Source: Terriglobales bacterium (lineage in GTDB: Bacteria; Acidobacteriota; Terriglobia; Terriglobales; Acidobacteriaceae). Taken from it: a stretch of DNA of 64,000 bases. Below the pieces are notes generated by a model, which searched no databases, was not told where the DNA came from, and saw only the letters and a list, made by a program, of their open reading frames with translations. Below, piece after piece: positions 1 through 8,929 of the stretch; position 1 is the first letter of the stretch; the number at the start of each line of letters is the position of its first letter. Both the position numbers and the translations under genes were made by a program. The stretch spans positions 37,713-101,712 of the forward strand of contig DATHMF010000093.1 in the NCBI GenBank assembly GCA_035487355.1, in the 5' to 3' direction.

Positions 1-127
1 TAGTTCCAGCCGCTCCAGCAGCATTCCGAAGCGTCATTGCCATGGTATATAATTTCTGCACTTTGTCGCTGAAGGACACTCAAAACTCGCCCATTGGCCG
101 GGAAGCGGCGCCTCGCGATTTGCGTTC

Positions 128-1810
128 ATGAAGAATTCCCGCCGCATTCTTCTTTTCATTTGGATTGTTTTTGTTCTTCGCGGAGTATTCTATAGCGCCG
201 TGTTCCCGATATGGGAAGGATACGACGAACCATTTCATTTCGCCTACCTGCAGCAGCTCATCCATCACGGCGAAATTCCCGGCATGTCTACTCCCATGTC
301 GCGGGAACTGTTGCAATCTCTACACGTGCTGCCGCTGCCCTGGGTCCTTTCGCAGGAAGACCTGCCGCAACCGGCCTTTTCGCACGAAGCCTATTGGAAA
401 TTGTCCGGAACCGAACGTGAGCGTCTGCAAAAACAGTTCCGGGAGATTCCCCCCTCCTGGGGCGAAGAAGACTCCACCGAAAAGAAAATCAGTAATTATG
501 AAACCCAGCAGATGCCTTTGTATTATCTTGTTTTCTATTTCCCGTTGAAGCTTATGCCAGGCTTTAGTCTGGCATTGCGCGTTTTGGTTTTGCGTTTCCT
601 CAACGTTCTGCTTGCTTCCTGTATCGTCCCGCTCGGATACCTTGTGGCCACACGCGTCTTGAAGGACAAAAGTCCAGCCTTGTCCCTGATGCTGTTGATT
701 GTTGCCTTGCCGGAATTATTCATCGATCTGTCGCGCGTGGGAAATGAGAGCCTTGCCCTGGTGCTTTATACGGCTGCAGTCTACCTGGCGCTGAGGATTG
801 TGGAGGGCCCGCAGAATTTCAAATATTTCCCATGGCTCGGAGTTGTTCTAAGCCTCGGGCTTCTCACCAAGGCGTACTTCCTCACTGCCGTCCCCGCCTT
901 ATTTCCGATCATCGTTTGGTGTTACCGGCAATGGCCGCGGGAGAGAAATCGGCTGCTCAAATTTTCAACTTTGACCGGCGCGGCCCTGCTGATAATAGCC
1001 GGCCCGTGGTATTGGCGGGTCCATACTCTGACCGGATCGTGGTCGGGTGTAACCGATGATGTCGCCTTGCGGTCACTCTCCCGCTGGCAAATTCTAGCCC
1101 AGGTTCCTCATGTGAATTGGGCCGGCGGGATCGTTTCCATACTGCTTTCGCATGTGTGGTTTGGCGCCTGGAGCTTCCTGAAATTCAACAGACCCGTCTA
1201 TTTATTCTTTGGTTTAATTATTCTTTTGGCGGTCCTGGGAATCTGCAGAGTTGTTCTGCTTCGTTTAAGAAAAAATTCTCCGGATTCTCAGGCAGAAGAT
1301 AGGGGAGCGATAGAATCCGGCAAATTGCTGGTCCTGCTATCGTTCTATGCTTTCTTTTGGCTGGGATTGATCTACGACATATTGCTTGTCTATATCCATC
1401 TGGGTGTTTCTGCGAGCACAGGCTGGTACATGTATTCGCTGATCGTGCCGGAAGCAATTCTCCTGTATCTGGGATTATCTGCAGTTGTCACCAAAAAAAA
1501 TCGCTCCTGGATTCTTCCGACTTTGACCAGCCTGTTTGTACTGCTCGATCTTTATGGATTGCATTTTCTGCTGGTTCCTTATTACACCGGCGTGATCTCT
1601 CACGTTGGTCAGAACCGCGTTGCCGCAGCCGGAGCCGGCCAGCTTATTCAGGTAGGCATTGCTGAATTTGCCCGGCGTTTGAGCATCAACAAGCCTGCTT
1701 TTCTGGGCCCTGCGGAAATGATTGTCTTGTGGATTATCTTTTTGTTGGCAACGGTATTCTTAATCTTTGCAGCTTTTGGATTGCGGAAGGCCAGCACTAA
1801 TCTGGAGTAA
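128..1810 (+). CDS. DUF2142-like multi-pass membrane protein (putative GT-C glycosyltransferase)
   Basis: A 560-residue, very hydrophobic protein with about ten to twelve predicted membrane segments. Its N-terminus has one membrane segment followed by the phrase PIWEGYDEPFHFAYLQQ. An acidic pair (DEP) plus HF straight after the first helix is the pattern I associate with DUF2142 and related GT-C fold proteins, which transfer sugars from polyprenyl-phosphate donors at the outer membrane face. A soluble loop lies at about residues 60-130. The start is the ATG at 128; no strong ribosome-binding site is visible, so it could lie slightly downstream. No glycan-biosynthesis neighbours are in view, so the substrate is unknown. 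The family assignment is from pattern memory. Confidence 0.7.
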   Translation: MKNSRRILLFIWIVFVLRGVFYSAVFPIWEGYDEPFHFAYLQQLIHHGEIPGMSTPMSRELLQSLHVLPLPWVLSQEDLPQPAFSHEAYWKLSGTERERLQKQFREIPPSWGEEDSTEKKISNYETQQMPLYYLVFYFPLKLMPGFSLALRVLVLRFLNVLLASCIVPLGYLVATRVLKDKSPALSLMLLIVALPELFIDLSRVGNESLALVLYTAAVYLALRIVEGPQNFKYFPWLGVVLSLGLLTKAYFLTAVPALFPIIVWCYRQWPRERNRLLKFSTLTGAALLIIAGPWYWRVHTLTGSWSGVTDDVALRSLSRWQILAQVPHVNWAGGIVSILLSHVWFGAWSFLKFNRPVYLFFGLIILLAVLGICRVVLLRLRKNSPDSQAEDRGAIESGKLLVLLSFYAFFWLGLIYDILLVYIHLGVSASTGWYMYSLIVPEAILLYLGLSAVVTKKNRSWILPTLTSLFVLLDLYGLHFLLVPYYTGVISHVGQNRVAAAGAGQLIQVGIAEFARRLSINKPAFLGPAEMIVLWIIFLLATVFLIFAAFGLRKASTNLE

Positions 1811-1844
1811 GTCCAGGCAAAATCTCAACGGGAGCTGTGGGCGT

Positions 1845-2177
1845 TTACGTTTCCAAACTTCCCTGCTCAATCACCACATTCTCGCGCACAATCAGACGGT
1901 GCGATGCCATCTCGCGCAGCTTGGGTAAAACCCGTTGCACATGCTCTTCGCTATCTACAAAGACAATGACCACAGGCAGCTTGCCTCCGGCATCCACCAG
2001 GCTTGAGGTCTTCACCCGGCTGCGTCCGGTGAACCCGGCCACGGCATGAAACACCGTAGCGCCGGCCACGTTTTCTTCGCGCAAATATTTCAGGATTTCC
2101 AGATGCAACGGCCGGTGCTGCCACTGATCGGCTTCGTTGAGATAGATGGTGATCTGCACGGCCATACCGATGCCCAT
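1845..2177 (-). CDS. DUF190 family protein, fluoride operon
   Basis: A 110-residue soluble protein with DUF190 features: an N-terminal strand (VQITIYLNEAD), a central ILKYLREENVAGATVFHAVAGF segment split by a helix, and a C-terminal strand near residue 100. DUF190 proteins resemble PII-type ferredoxin-like folds and are often encoded beside the fluoride channel gene crcB. Here the gene starts 28 bp after the crcB stop on the same strand, so it should be co-transcribed under the fluoride riboswitch. An alternative ATG four codons downstream (2165) is possible; neither start has a strong ribosome-binding site. Its biochemical role is not established, and a regulatory or accessory role in fluoride resistance is inferred from context. 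Confidence 0.85.
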   Translation of the reverse strand: MGIGMAVQITIYLNEADQWQHRPLHLEILKYLREENVAGATVFHAVAGFTGRSRVKTSSLVDAGGKLPVVIVFVDSEEHVQRVLPKLREMASHRLIVRENVVIEQGSLET

Positions 2178-2205
2178 TGTATTGCGCCATTCTATAACTA
2201 CCGCG

Positions 2206-2580
2206 CTATAGCCATCGCGCCAGGGCCGCTCCGCCGATGACGGCCGCCAGACACAAAATGTTGTTGGCCAGGATGTTGGCCGCCATCAAGTGCCACTGGC
2301 CCTGCTCCATGTAGGCGAAGGTCTCAAAGGCATAGCTGGAAAAGGTGGTAAACGATCCACAAAAGCCGATGGCAATGAAAAGACGCCAGCGCGGATCAGC
2401 CAGCACGCGCTCCGTGGTCCAGATCAGGAAGAAGCCAAGGACCAGGCTGCCGGAAACATTGATGATGAGCGTGCCGTACGGAAAAGTGGGTGAAAGGACC
2501 TTGGCCACATAACGGGAGAGAAAGTAGCGGAACCCAGCCCCTAGAATTGCGCCCAGAGAAACCCAAAGGTATGCCTGCAC
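2206..2580 (-). CDS. crcB: Fluoride ion channel CrcB (Fluc)
   Basis: A 124-residue protein with four predicted membrane helices, the normal length for a single-domain Fluc/CrcB channel, which works as a dual-topology dimer exporting fluoride. Family signatures are visible: GAGFRYFLSRY near the N-terminus, PYGTLIINVSGS in the second helix (the conserved Asn) and GFCGSFTTFSSYAF in the third (the phenylalanine-box region). The start is GTG at 2578-2580, preceded by GGAG with an 8-nt spacer. The 5' leader holds a fluoride riboswitch at 2604-2657, which strongly supports the function. DUF190 follows in the same operon. Confidence 0.96.
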   Translation of the reverse strand: MQAYLWVSLGAILGAGFRYFLSRYVAKVLSPTFPYGTLIINVSGSLVLGFFLIWTTERVLADPRWRLFIAIGFCGSFTTFSSYAFETFAYMEQGQWHLMAANILANNILCLAAVIGGAALARWL

Positions 2581-2603
2581 GATGAAGTCTCCGTCAAAAA
2601 ATT

Positions 2604-2657
2604 GTAGGAGTCATCAGCCCGCTGCATCCATGGGCGGTTATGGCGAACCCCATCGCC
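2604..2657 (-). ncRNA. Fluoride riboswitch (crcB motif aptamer)
   Basis: Read on the minus strand, the leader of crcB begins GGCGATGGGGTTCGCC, continues ATAACCGCC, and ends TGATGACTCCTAC. These are the three conserved blocks of the crcB/fluoride aptamer in the right order and spacing. The aptamer ends 23 nt before the GTG start. The aptamer's GATGA-CTCC can also pair with GGAG-ACT-TCATC, which contains the Shine-Dalgarno of crcB. I see no terminator hairpin with a U-tract in the leader. Translational control (site freed when fluoride is bound) is therefore the simplest reading; the mechanism is inferred. Confidence 0.95.
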
Positions 2658-2663
2658 AAAAGA

Positions 2664-2669
2664 ATTATA
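2664..2669 (-). promoter_or_regulatory. -10 box of the crcB riboswitch promoter
   Basis: On the minus strand a perfect TATAAT lies seven bases before the first G of the riboswitch aptamer, so transcription would start at or next to the aptamer's 5' end, as expected for a riboswitch-only leader. No convincing -35 box is visible at 16-18 bp. Confidence 0.65.
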
Positions 2670-2753
2670 GCAACAGGAATAGCTTCAAGCTCTCAGCTCC
2701 AAGCTGCAGCCGCACCTCTGAGAGTCTCAGGGCTTTAGCTAGTTTTAGTTATG

Positions 2754-3125
2754 CTAATCAACTTGTTTGAATTGTTCCCTTCGGCGAGCCGTAAGGGTGA
2801 TCATAGCGATCCCGTAACCGCTAGGCTTGTTCGTCAAGAGCTCCAGTGTCTCGTCAATCCGGCCAGAAACGGTCCACTGATAACCAATTCGCTGGCACGC
2901 GGTAAGCAATTCATACACGACAGTTGACCATTCAGCCTTGACGGGAGTAAGTTGCCAACGAAATGTCCCGACCCAGCCACCGGTCTTCTCGTAGGGCGCC
3001 CACTCCGAGTCAGTGGGAGCGAACCCTGCGGCTTCAAGTCTTTGGGCGGCAAACCGTTCAGCCACTGTCCGGTCTTTCGCCGCTACAAAGTATCTAATTG
3101 AACAGTCGATCACTTCGGTCTTCAT
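2754..3125 (-). CDS. Hypothetical protein downstream of VWFA gene
   Basis: A 123-residue soluble protein I do not recognise. It is rich in Trp, Tyr and Arg, and has the look of two ferredoxin-like halves (YFVAAKDRTVAERFAAQRL, then WSTVVYELLTACQRIGYQW). The reading frame is open from a TTG at 3131, but the ATG at 3125 is the more likely start. It begins 14 bp after the stop of the VWFA gene on the same strand, so co-expression is likely. Whether it has a role linked to that protein cannot be said. Confidence 0.6.
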   Translation of the reverse strand: MKTEVIDCSIRYFVAAKDRTVAERFAAQRLEAAGFAPTDSEWAPYEKTGGWVGTFRWQLTPVKAEWSTVVYELLTACQRIGYQWTVSGRIDETLELLTNKPSGYGIAMITLTARRREQFKQVD

Positions 3126-3139
3126 GCTCAACGCTTTCT

Positions 3140-4177
3140 TTATGAATGCGGAATCGCATAATAACCCTTCCGGGCCTGCACCTTGTAGCCATCCTTGCTG
3201 CGGATCTCAATCTTGCGGAAGGTGCCATCTTTTTTGCTGTTGGTGGGTGTATAGCCAACTCCGTATTGGGTGCGCAGCTCAGCAACGATCTGGTCGAAGG
3301 CGGTTTTCAGGTTTTCAACCCTGTCAATTTCGAAGACCCGGCCACCTGTATCTTCCGTCAGTTTTTTCATGTAACCCTCGCCTCGGAGCCCATAGATGCC
3401 TCTGGAAAACAAAAGAACATAACAGATGGCATCCGCCTTCTGGGCGCTCTCCACGGCTTCCTCCAGGCGCACTTTGCTGCCTTCATCCACCCCATCAGTC
3501 ATGATAATCATGGCCTTGCGCCCGACCTCGCCCGTGAGCTTTTCCGTGGCCGCCAGGTAAATGCCGTCATAGAGGGCCGTGCCGCGCGCAGAGTTGGAAC
3601 CGGGAAACGGCCCCCGTGTAATTGATGGACCCGAAGCAGGCTCAACCACCTTGACCGTTTCCATAGCATGCCTGAGTTCGCGAGCCGACGAGGTAAAGTC
3701 GTGCTCCAGGTTCACGTCAATATCAAAAGTCATGAAAAAAGCCAGGTCCTTCGGGGTCAGGACATCATTCAGGAAGGCGCCGCCTACCTCTTTTTCAGCG
3801 GGGATGACCTGCATCATGCTGCCGCTGGTGTCCATCAGGATGCCCAAGGTAAGCGGCTGATCGGTCTCGGTGCTGAAATACTTGATGTTCTGCTTCACGC
3901 CGTCTTCGGTAAGCTCAAAGTCCTCTTTTTTGAGGTTGGGAATCAGGGCGCCGTGTTTATCCTTTACATTGCAGTAAACACTGACCACGTCCACGTTGAC
4001 TTTTAAGGTGCCCATGGACGGCTCTTCCGGCGTTTGTGCCTGGGATTGCGCCGGCGGGTTTTGGGCCGTACTGCCCTGGGTAGATTGCTGGGCCACGCAG
4101 ACCAGTGGGCCAATGAGCAGGAGACACCAAAGATGCAACACCATTGTGCAAGAGCGTGCGATGCGTACCAATACCAT
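3140..4177 (-). CDS. Secreted VWFA-related protein, MIDAS intact
   Basis: A 345-residue protein with an N-terminal signal peptide (about residues 1-29, ending near VCVAQQ), a short Gln/Thr-rich linker, and one von Willebrand A-type domain. The metal-binding MIDAS motif is intact (LMDTSGSMMQ, about residue 113), and the later IIMTDGVDEGS supplies the acidic loop. The N-terminal half has the VKDKHGALIPNLKKEDF signature of the acidobacterial VWFA-related family (TIGR03436-type), usually exported and of unknown function. Start ATG at 4177 has AAAAGG upstream. It is divergent from a paralogue at 4298 across a 120-bp gap, and likely in an operon with the small gene ending at 2754. Confidence 0.88.
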   Translation of the reverse strand: MVLVRIARSCTMVLHLWCLLLIGPLVCVAQQSTQGSTAQNPPAQSQAQTPEEPSMGTLKVNVDVVSVYCNVKDKHGALIPNLKKEDFELTEDGVKQNIKYFSTETDQPLTLGILMDTSGSMMQVIPAEKEVGGAFLNDVLTPKDLAFFMTFDIDVNLEHDFTSSARELRHAMETVKVVEPASGPSITRGPFPGSNSARGTALYDGIYLAATEKLTGEVGRKAMIIMTDGVDEGSKVRLEEAVESAQKADAICYVLLFSRGIYGLRGEGYMKKLTEDTGGRVFEIDRVENLKTAFDQIVAELRTQYGVGYTPTNSKKDGTFRKIEIRSKDGYKVQARKGYYAIPHS

Positions 4178-4297
4178 AAGGGGCCTTTTCTGATAATTTA
4201 ACAGTATCCTAAGGTTAATAGAGATAATCTAATTAGATGCAGCCATTCAGCCTGGGTTTAGGAAAAGCTGAGATTTTGGGCCCAAGGGACACCGCAT

Positions 4298-5563
4298 ATG
4301 AACTTTAAGTCGTTCGCGTATCATCTGGTAGTTATAGCCGCTTTTCTCGTGCCGGCATACCCGCAAACTCAGCCGAGCCAGCAGGGCCAAATACCCGATG
4401 CTCCTACGCCCAGCAACTCAGCCCCCTCATTCCCCACTACCACGGCGCCGGCTTCGAAGAACGGTGATCGTCCTGTGCCGCCTCCAACCTCGGCCGATGA
4501 GCCTCTTCCTCTGCCCCCGCCGCCGACAATGAGCCCAAAGCCCATGCCCACCTCAACCAAGCCGGCCAATGGGGAGAATGACAGTCGCGATGACTTCACC
4601 ATTAAAAAAGTTGTTAACCTTGTTGTGGTCCCGGTCACGGTAAAAGATTCCGATGGCCGGTTGGTCGAAGGCCTGCTGAAGAAAGATTTCTCCGTTATGG
4701 AAGAGGGAGAACAGCAACAGATCAGGTATTTCACCAGCGATCCGTTTCCTTTGTCGGTGGCCCTTGTGCTCGATTCCAATCTGCCGGAGCAGACCATGCG
4801 CAAGGTCAAAGAAACCTTGCCGGCACTGGCTGGGGCTTTCAGCGATTTCGATGAGGTTGGGGTCTTTACCTACGGCAATTCAGTCACTGAGCGCCTGGAT
4901 TTCAGTGGCGCCGGTGACCAGCTTTCAACCGCGCTAAGCCGCTCCGAGGTGGAGTTGCAGGGACGAAATGATGGCCCGCCGGTCGCCTCCGGACCCATGA
5001 CCGGGGGTCCTTCGCCCTCAGTCAATGGCAAGCCCTTCGAGCCGGGTAAGCCGCACATTACCAATATCCGCCGCGAATCCAGCGTGCTGAATGATGCCAT
5101 CCTGGCCGCCGCCACGGCCCTGGCCAAGCGCGAGAGCACCCGGCGCAAGATCATCTTCGTCATCAGTGACGGTATGGAATTGGGCAGTAATGCCAGCTAT
5201 AGCGATGTGCTCAAAGTCTTGCTATCGAACGAAATCGCGGTGTACGCCATTGGCGTGGATTCTGCCGCCATCCCTGGCTACAACACCCTGCAAAACATCC
5301 GCATCCCCCGCATTGGGGCCAGCAATGTCCTCGGCAGGTACGTTAACGCCACCGGAGGCTGGCCATTCGCGGAATTTAGCAAGGAAGGGATTGAAGAGGC
5401 GTACTCTCGCGTAACGGAGCAGGCCCGTAACCAATACACCCTGGGCTATAGCGCACGGCTCACGGCTGCTAATAACTACCGTAGCATCGAAGTAGTTGTT
5501 CACCGCCCAGGGTTGTTAGTCCGCGCCAAAGCCGGATATTATCCGCTGCCTCCCGGGCGCTAG
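4298..5563 (+). CDS. Secreted VWFA-related protein, MIDAS degenerate
   Basis: A 421-residue paralogue of the neighbouring minus-strand protein. It has a signal peptide (residues 1-23), a long Pro/Ser/Thr-rich linker (about residues 24-98), then the family signature VKDSDGRLVEGLLKKDF and a VWA-like domain. Where the paralogue has DTSGS this one reads LDSNLPEQ, so the DxSxS metal site is lost, although the later VISDGMELGS loop is kept. A Gly/Pro-rich insertion (about residues 225-255) interrupts the domain. AAGGGA lies 9 nt before the ATG. The C-terminal half (NQYTLGYS...RAKAGYYPLP) is typical of the acidobacterial family. Function unknown. Confidence 0.87.
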   Translation: MNFKSFAYHLVVIAAFLVPAYPQTQPSQQGQIPDAPTPSNSAPSFPTTTAPASKNGDRPVPPPTSADEPLPLPPPPTMSPKPMPTSTKPANGENDSRDDFTIKKVVNLVVVPVTVKDSDGRLVEGLLKKDFSVMEEGEQQQIRYFTSDPFPLSVALVLDSNLPEQTMRKVKETLPALAGAFSDFDEVGVFTYGNSVTERLDFSGAGDQLSTALSRSEVELQGRNDGPPVASGPMTGGPSPSVNGKPFEPGKPHITNIRRESSVLNDAILAAATALAKRESTRRKIIFVISDGMELGSNASYSDVLKVLLSNEIAVYAIGVDSAAIPGYNTLQNIRIPRIGASNVLGRYVNATGGWPFAEFSKEGIEEAYSRVTEQARNQYTLGYSARLTAANNYRSIEVVVHRPGLLVRAKAGYYPLPPGR

Positions 5564-5789
5564 CGCAAGAAAGGTTTATTTTTAGTTATCAATATTAGAC
5601 ACAACCTGTGCATACGGCGCGATACGTATGGTATAAAACATATTCGGTTCGCGCCATATTCTCCAGGTTTTGTGCGGTGAGCTGTTCTCCGCGCCAGTAC
5701 TCTTCCTTATGCAAGCTAGGCCCAGCCCGTGAGCCGGGACACAAGGCAAGGGTTTGGGCGCCAACTTATGTAAAAGGTCGGACAACGCA

Positions 5790-6374
5790 TTGAGTTTTAT
5801 TAACTTCGCGGCCCGCGAAATTAACTGCAAAATCGTCTACTACGGCGCCGGTCTTGGGGGCAAGACGACGAACCTGCAGTATATCTACGACAAGACGAAC
5901 GATAAGGCCAAGGGCAAGATGATCTCTCTGGCCACCGAGACCGACCGAACTCTCTTCTTCGATTTTCTGCCCCTGGACCTCGGAACGGTGCGCGGATTCA
6001 AGACCCGCTTTCACCTGTATACCGTCCCCGGACAGGTCTTCTATGATGCCAGCCGCAAGCTAATTCTGCGCGGCGTGGATGGCGTGGTCTTCGTCGCCGA
6101 TTCCCAGGAAGAACGCATGGACGCCAACCTGGAAGCCCTGGAAAACCTGCACAGTAATCTCAAGGACCACGGCTACGACCTCGTCAAAATCCCCTATGTC
6201 CTCCAGCTCAACAAACGTGACCTTCCTAACGTGCTCCCGGTTGACGCCTTGAAGAAAGAGCTGATGCGAAAAAACGAACCCACCTTCGAAGCCATAGCCT
6301 TCCAGGGACCCGGGGTGTTTGAAACCCTGAAAGAAGTCGCCCGCCAGGTCCTCATCGAACTGAGGAAAGGCTAG
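5790..6374 (+). CDS. mglA: MglA-type small Ras-like GTPase (TTG start)
   Basis: A 194-residue GTPase closely matching the Myxococcus polarity switch MglA. Its N-terminus is MSFINFAAREINCKIVYYG once TTG at 5790 is taken as start; an upstream in-frame ATG at 5754 would add twelve unsupported residues. The P-loop is GAGLGGKTTN, switch I carries TETDRTLFFDFLP, switch II has the MglA-type TVPGQ in place of DxxG, and the base-recognition motif is NKRD. AAAAGGTCGG precedes the start. MglA sets front-rear polarity and type IV pilus placement in Myxococcus. Here pilT lies 26 kb away and no Roadblock/LC7 partner (MglB) is adjacent. Confidence 0.93.
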   Translation: MSFINFAAREINCKIVYYGAGLGGKTTNLQYIYDKTNDKAKGKMISLATETDRTLFFDFLPLDLGTVRGFKTRFHLYTVPGQVFYDASRKLILRGVDGVVFVADSQEERMDANLEALENLHSNLKDHGYDLVKIPYVLQLNKRDLPNVLPVDALKKELMRKNEPTFEAIAFQGPGVFETLKEVARQVLIELRKG

Positions 6375-6454
6375 AGACGCGGGCTAGTTGCTCCAAAGGT
6401 TTTGAAACGGAATTCCCTCTGCGCTCCTCCGCGTCCTCTGCGGTAAAACCGTAA

Positions 6455-8929
6455 CTACTTCCTGCCCAGAAACCTTATCCTGCCTGTAATTGCTCTCTTC
6501 TGAAATGAGCTGAAGGTCAAGAATTGTGGAGAGTCTATGTTGTTGTTGACCACAACAGGATTCCTGCTGTTGGTAATGTTGTTCGAACCGACGCGGAGAG
6601 CGAACTCGTATCCATGGAAGCGGAAGCGGCGCTCTACGTGCAAGTTAAGTGCGAAGTAGTCAGGAAAACGGTGGGAGTCGGGTGCTCCCCCAATCTGTTG
6701 TTGCTGGTTGACGACGTTGAAGGGAAACCCGGTGTGCCAATCCAATGAATAGGCCCAATCTATTTTCTTCGTGAGAGGAAACCATCCCCAGGAGACGAGG
6801 TGGTTCGGAGTGTCCCAGGGCAGCGCCCCTCCGGCCTGCCGCGCAAAAATAGGATTATCCAGCGAGAAATCCAGCACCGCGTTGGAGCGGGCCCGCGAGC
6901 GGGTATAGGAGATCATGAACTGGTGGTTCTGGGCAAATTTCTTCTCCGCGGCAATCTGGATTGAGTCATAGCGGCCATTTTGCACATTCAGCAACTGATA
7001 CACCCCGCCGGTAGTTGCAACCGGATGCACGTTGAAAAAAGCAAAGCCTTCCCGGCCGCGCTTCTCGAGCGTCTCAATCCGCAGGTGAATGGACTTGGGC
7101 AACATGCGCTCGAAGCTCAGGCTGGCATTGACAAACTTTGATGGCTGCAAAGTATTGGTATTCACCTGGAACAGGGTCTGCGTGGCTGGTCCGAGGCGCG
7201 TAACCCCGTCGGCGGCAAAGTTCTGGTCCAGGCGCACCCCTTGCAGGGAGCGTGTAGCAAAATCAAGGTTCGTGGCATCGTAGAACAGCCCCACGCCGGC
7301 ACTGATCTTGGTCATGGTGGGTCCATCAAAGAAATAGCTTGTGGCCAGGCGGGGCGAGAACCATGCATCGCGGATAATTTCATCCCAGTCGCCGCGTAAT
7401 CCATATTCAACAATCCATCGTTCGGCGGGAGACCATCGGTCCTGGGCGTAAGCGCTGCCCTCAAAATTGCTTATCCTGAACCGTGGCGGGCCGGAAAAGG
7501 TAGAACGCCGTTCCAGTGTGCCGTCTTCCCGCAAAGTTCTGATGGGTCGGCGCGTATTGAACTGGTGATCTTCAATACTGTCCAGGTCTGCGCCTATGCG
7601 CATTTCATGCCGTCCGTGCCATTCCGTCGGGGAAAGATAAAGATTGGCATATCCCTGTACCCGCCGGGCGCGCGAGGCGGTGCGCTCAAAAAAACTGCCC
7701 GAGATACCCTCCGGACGAATCGTGAAGGGCAAGCCTCCACGGGGAAGGGTGTCAGTCATGAACTCGCTGACGCCAACCCCGGTTTCAAGTAAAGTCTGCC
7801 CGGAATAGGCCGAGTCTCTGATGTCGAACATCTTGATCGAAGCGTGCTGATCGGTAGTACTGGCCGGGGGCGTCAACAGCGACAACCCCAGCCGCTCTAC
7901 TTTCTGGTGATTGATCAAGAAGCTGGCGGTGAGAATGTTCCCCGGGGTTGCGTTGATCTGCACTTTACTCAGGCTGTCGACACGCCACAAGGGGCTGCTA
8001 TTGCGGCGTTTAAAGGGCAGGTCTTTATTAAAGTTGCTGTCGTATTCTCCACTGAGCCCTTCGAACCACCACACCCTGCCCTTCTTGATCGGACCGGAAA
8101 AGGTAAAACGCGGGGTCCAATTCTCAAAGGTCAAGCCCCTTTGAAGACTGACTCCAGGCGTAAAGTTAGTGGCCGAATATCGAAAGCGGTCGTCACCCAT
8201 ACCGGTTTCCAGGCGCAGCACGCCTCCGGAACCTTTGCCGTATTGTGCCGTATAGCGGCTCTGGTCAACCTCGATCAACCGCAGCGAATCCGGGCTTACG
8301 CGCAAATCCAGCAGCCCGGTCACAGGATGGGTGACGTTAAATCCGTCGAGCTGATGAAACAGCTCATATCCCGCCGAGCCTCCCACATGAATCTGTTGGC
8401 TGTTATCAACCACCACGCCGGGGATAAACGGCAGCACGTTGCGGAAGTCGCGCGTGGTGGGATAAGGCAACGTAAAGATCTCACGGTTGGTGAGCTGTTC
8501 GGTGGAGCTGGTTTTAGCCGGGTCTACGGCCGGCGCTGTATCGTATACGTCAACATTTTCCCGGAACTCCTGCACATGCCGCAACAGGACTGGAATTTCA
8601 GCTCCCGGAGCAAACTCCAGCTCTCCCACGGAAACCGGGTAAAATCCCTTCTTTTCCACCTCGAGCGCATATTTCCCGGGCATCATGCCGTAAAAACGAT
8701 AGTGGCCGCCAAAATCTGTTTCTACCACCAGGGAAAAAGAAGATCCCGGCACAGTCAGGGTTACACGCGCACCGCTGACCGGGTCGTGGTTCTCATCGCG
8801 TACAACCACAAGAATGCTGGACTGTTTGGAAGAATGCTGGGGCACACCGCTTTGAGCAGGCTGGCCCTGTGCGAGCGCCATCCAGCTGCATGCCAGGAGA
8901 AATGCTGCGAGTTGGAAGCTGCGGTGCAT
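6455..8929 (-). CDS. TonB-dependent receptor-like outer membrane protein with carboxypeptidase-regulatory domain
   Basis: An 824-residue protein. Residues 1-20 are a signal peptide (LLACSWMALAQ). Residues about 38-125 form a CarboxypepD_reg Ig-like domain (VVRDENHDPVSGARVTLTV...GHYRFYGMMPGKYAL). The rest is a beta-barrel with alternating aromatic strands, ending FQKRAITGRIRFLGRK. This is the Oar/TonB-receptor-like architecture greatly expanded in Acidobacteria; a canonical plug and TonB box are not obvious by eye. It is convergent with mglA across 80 bp that contain a family C word (6415-6450). The likely role is uptake or surface contact; the substrate is unknown. Confidence 0.85.
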   Translation of the reverse strand: MHRSFQLAAFLLACSWMALAQGQPAQSGVPQHSSKQSSILVVVRDENHDPVSGARVTLTVPGSSFSLVVETDFGGHYRFYGMMPGKYALEVEKKGFYPVSVGELEFAPGAEIPVLLRHVQEFRENVDVYDTAPAVDPAKTSSTEQLTNREIFTLPYPTTRDFRNVLPFIPGVVVDNSQQIHVGGSAGYELFHQLDGFNVTHPVTGLLDLRVSPDSLRLIEVDQSRYTAQYGKGSGGVLRLETGMGDDRFRYSATNFTPGVSLQRGLTFENWTPRFTFSGPIKKGRVWWFEGLSGEYDSNFNKDLPFKRRNSSPLWRVDSLSKVQINATPGNILTASFLINHQKVERLGLSLLTPPASTTDQHASIKMFDIRDSAYSGQTLLETGVGVSEFMTDTLPRGGLPFTIRPEGISGSFFERTASRARRVQGYANLYLSPTEWHGRHEMRIGADLDSIEDHQFNTRRPIRTLREDGTLERRSTFSGPPRFRISNFEGSAYAQDRWSPAERWIVEYGLRGDWDEIIRDAWFSPRLATSYFFDGPTMTKISAGVGLFYDATNLDFATRSLQGVRLDQNFAADGVTRLGPATQTLFQVNTNTLQPSKFVNASLSFERMLPKSIHLRIETLEKRGREGFAFFNVHPVATTGGVYQLLNVQNGRYDSIQIAAEKKFAQNHQFMISYTRSRARSNAVLDFSLDNPIFARQAGGALPWDTPNHLVSWGWFPLTKKIDWAYSLDWHTGFPFNVVNQQQQIGGAPDSHRFPDYFALNLHVERRFRFHGYEFALRVGSNNITNSRNPVVVNNNIDSPQFLTFSSFQKRAITGRIRFLGRK

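Noticed and set aside
1..43. Start of a minus-strand gene running off the left edge (ATG at 41-43)
   Set aside because: Only 14 codons are visible and there is no ribosome site, so it cannot be supported.
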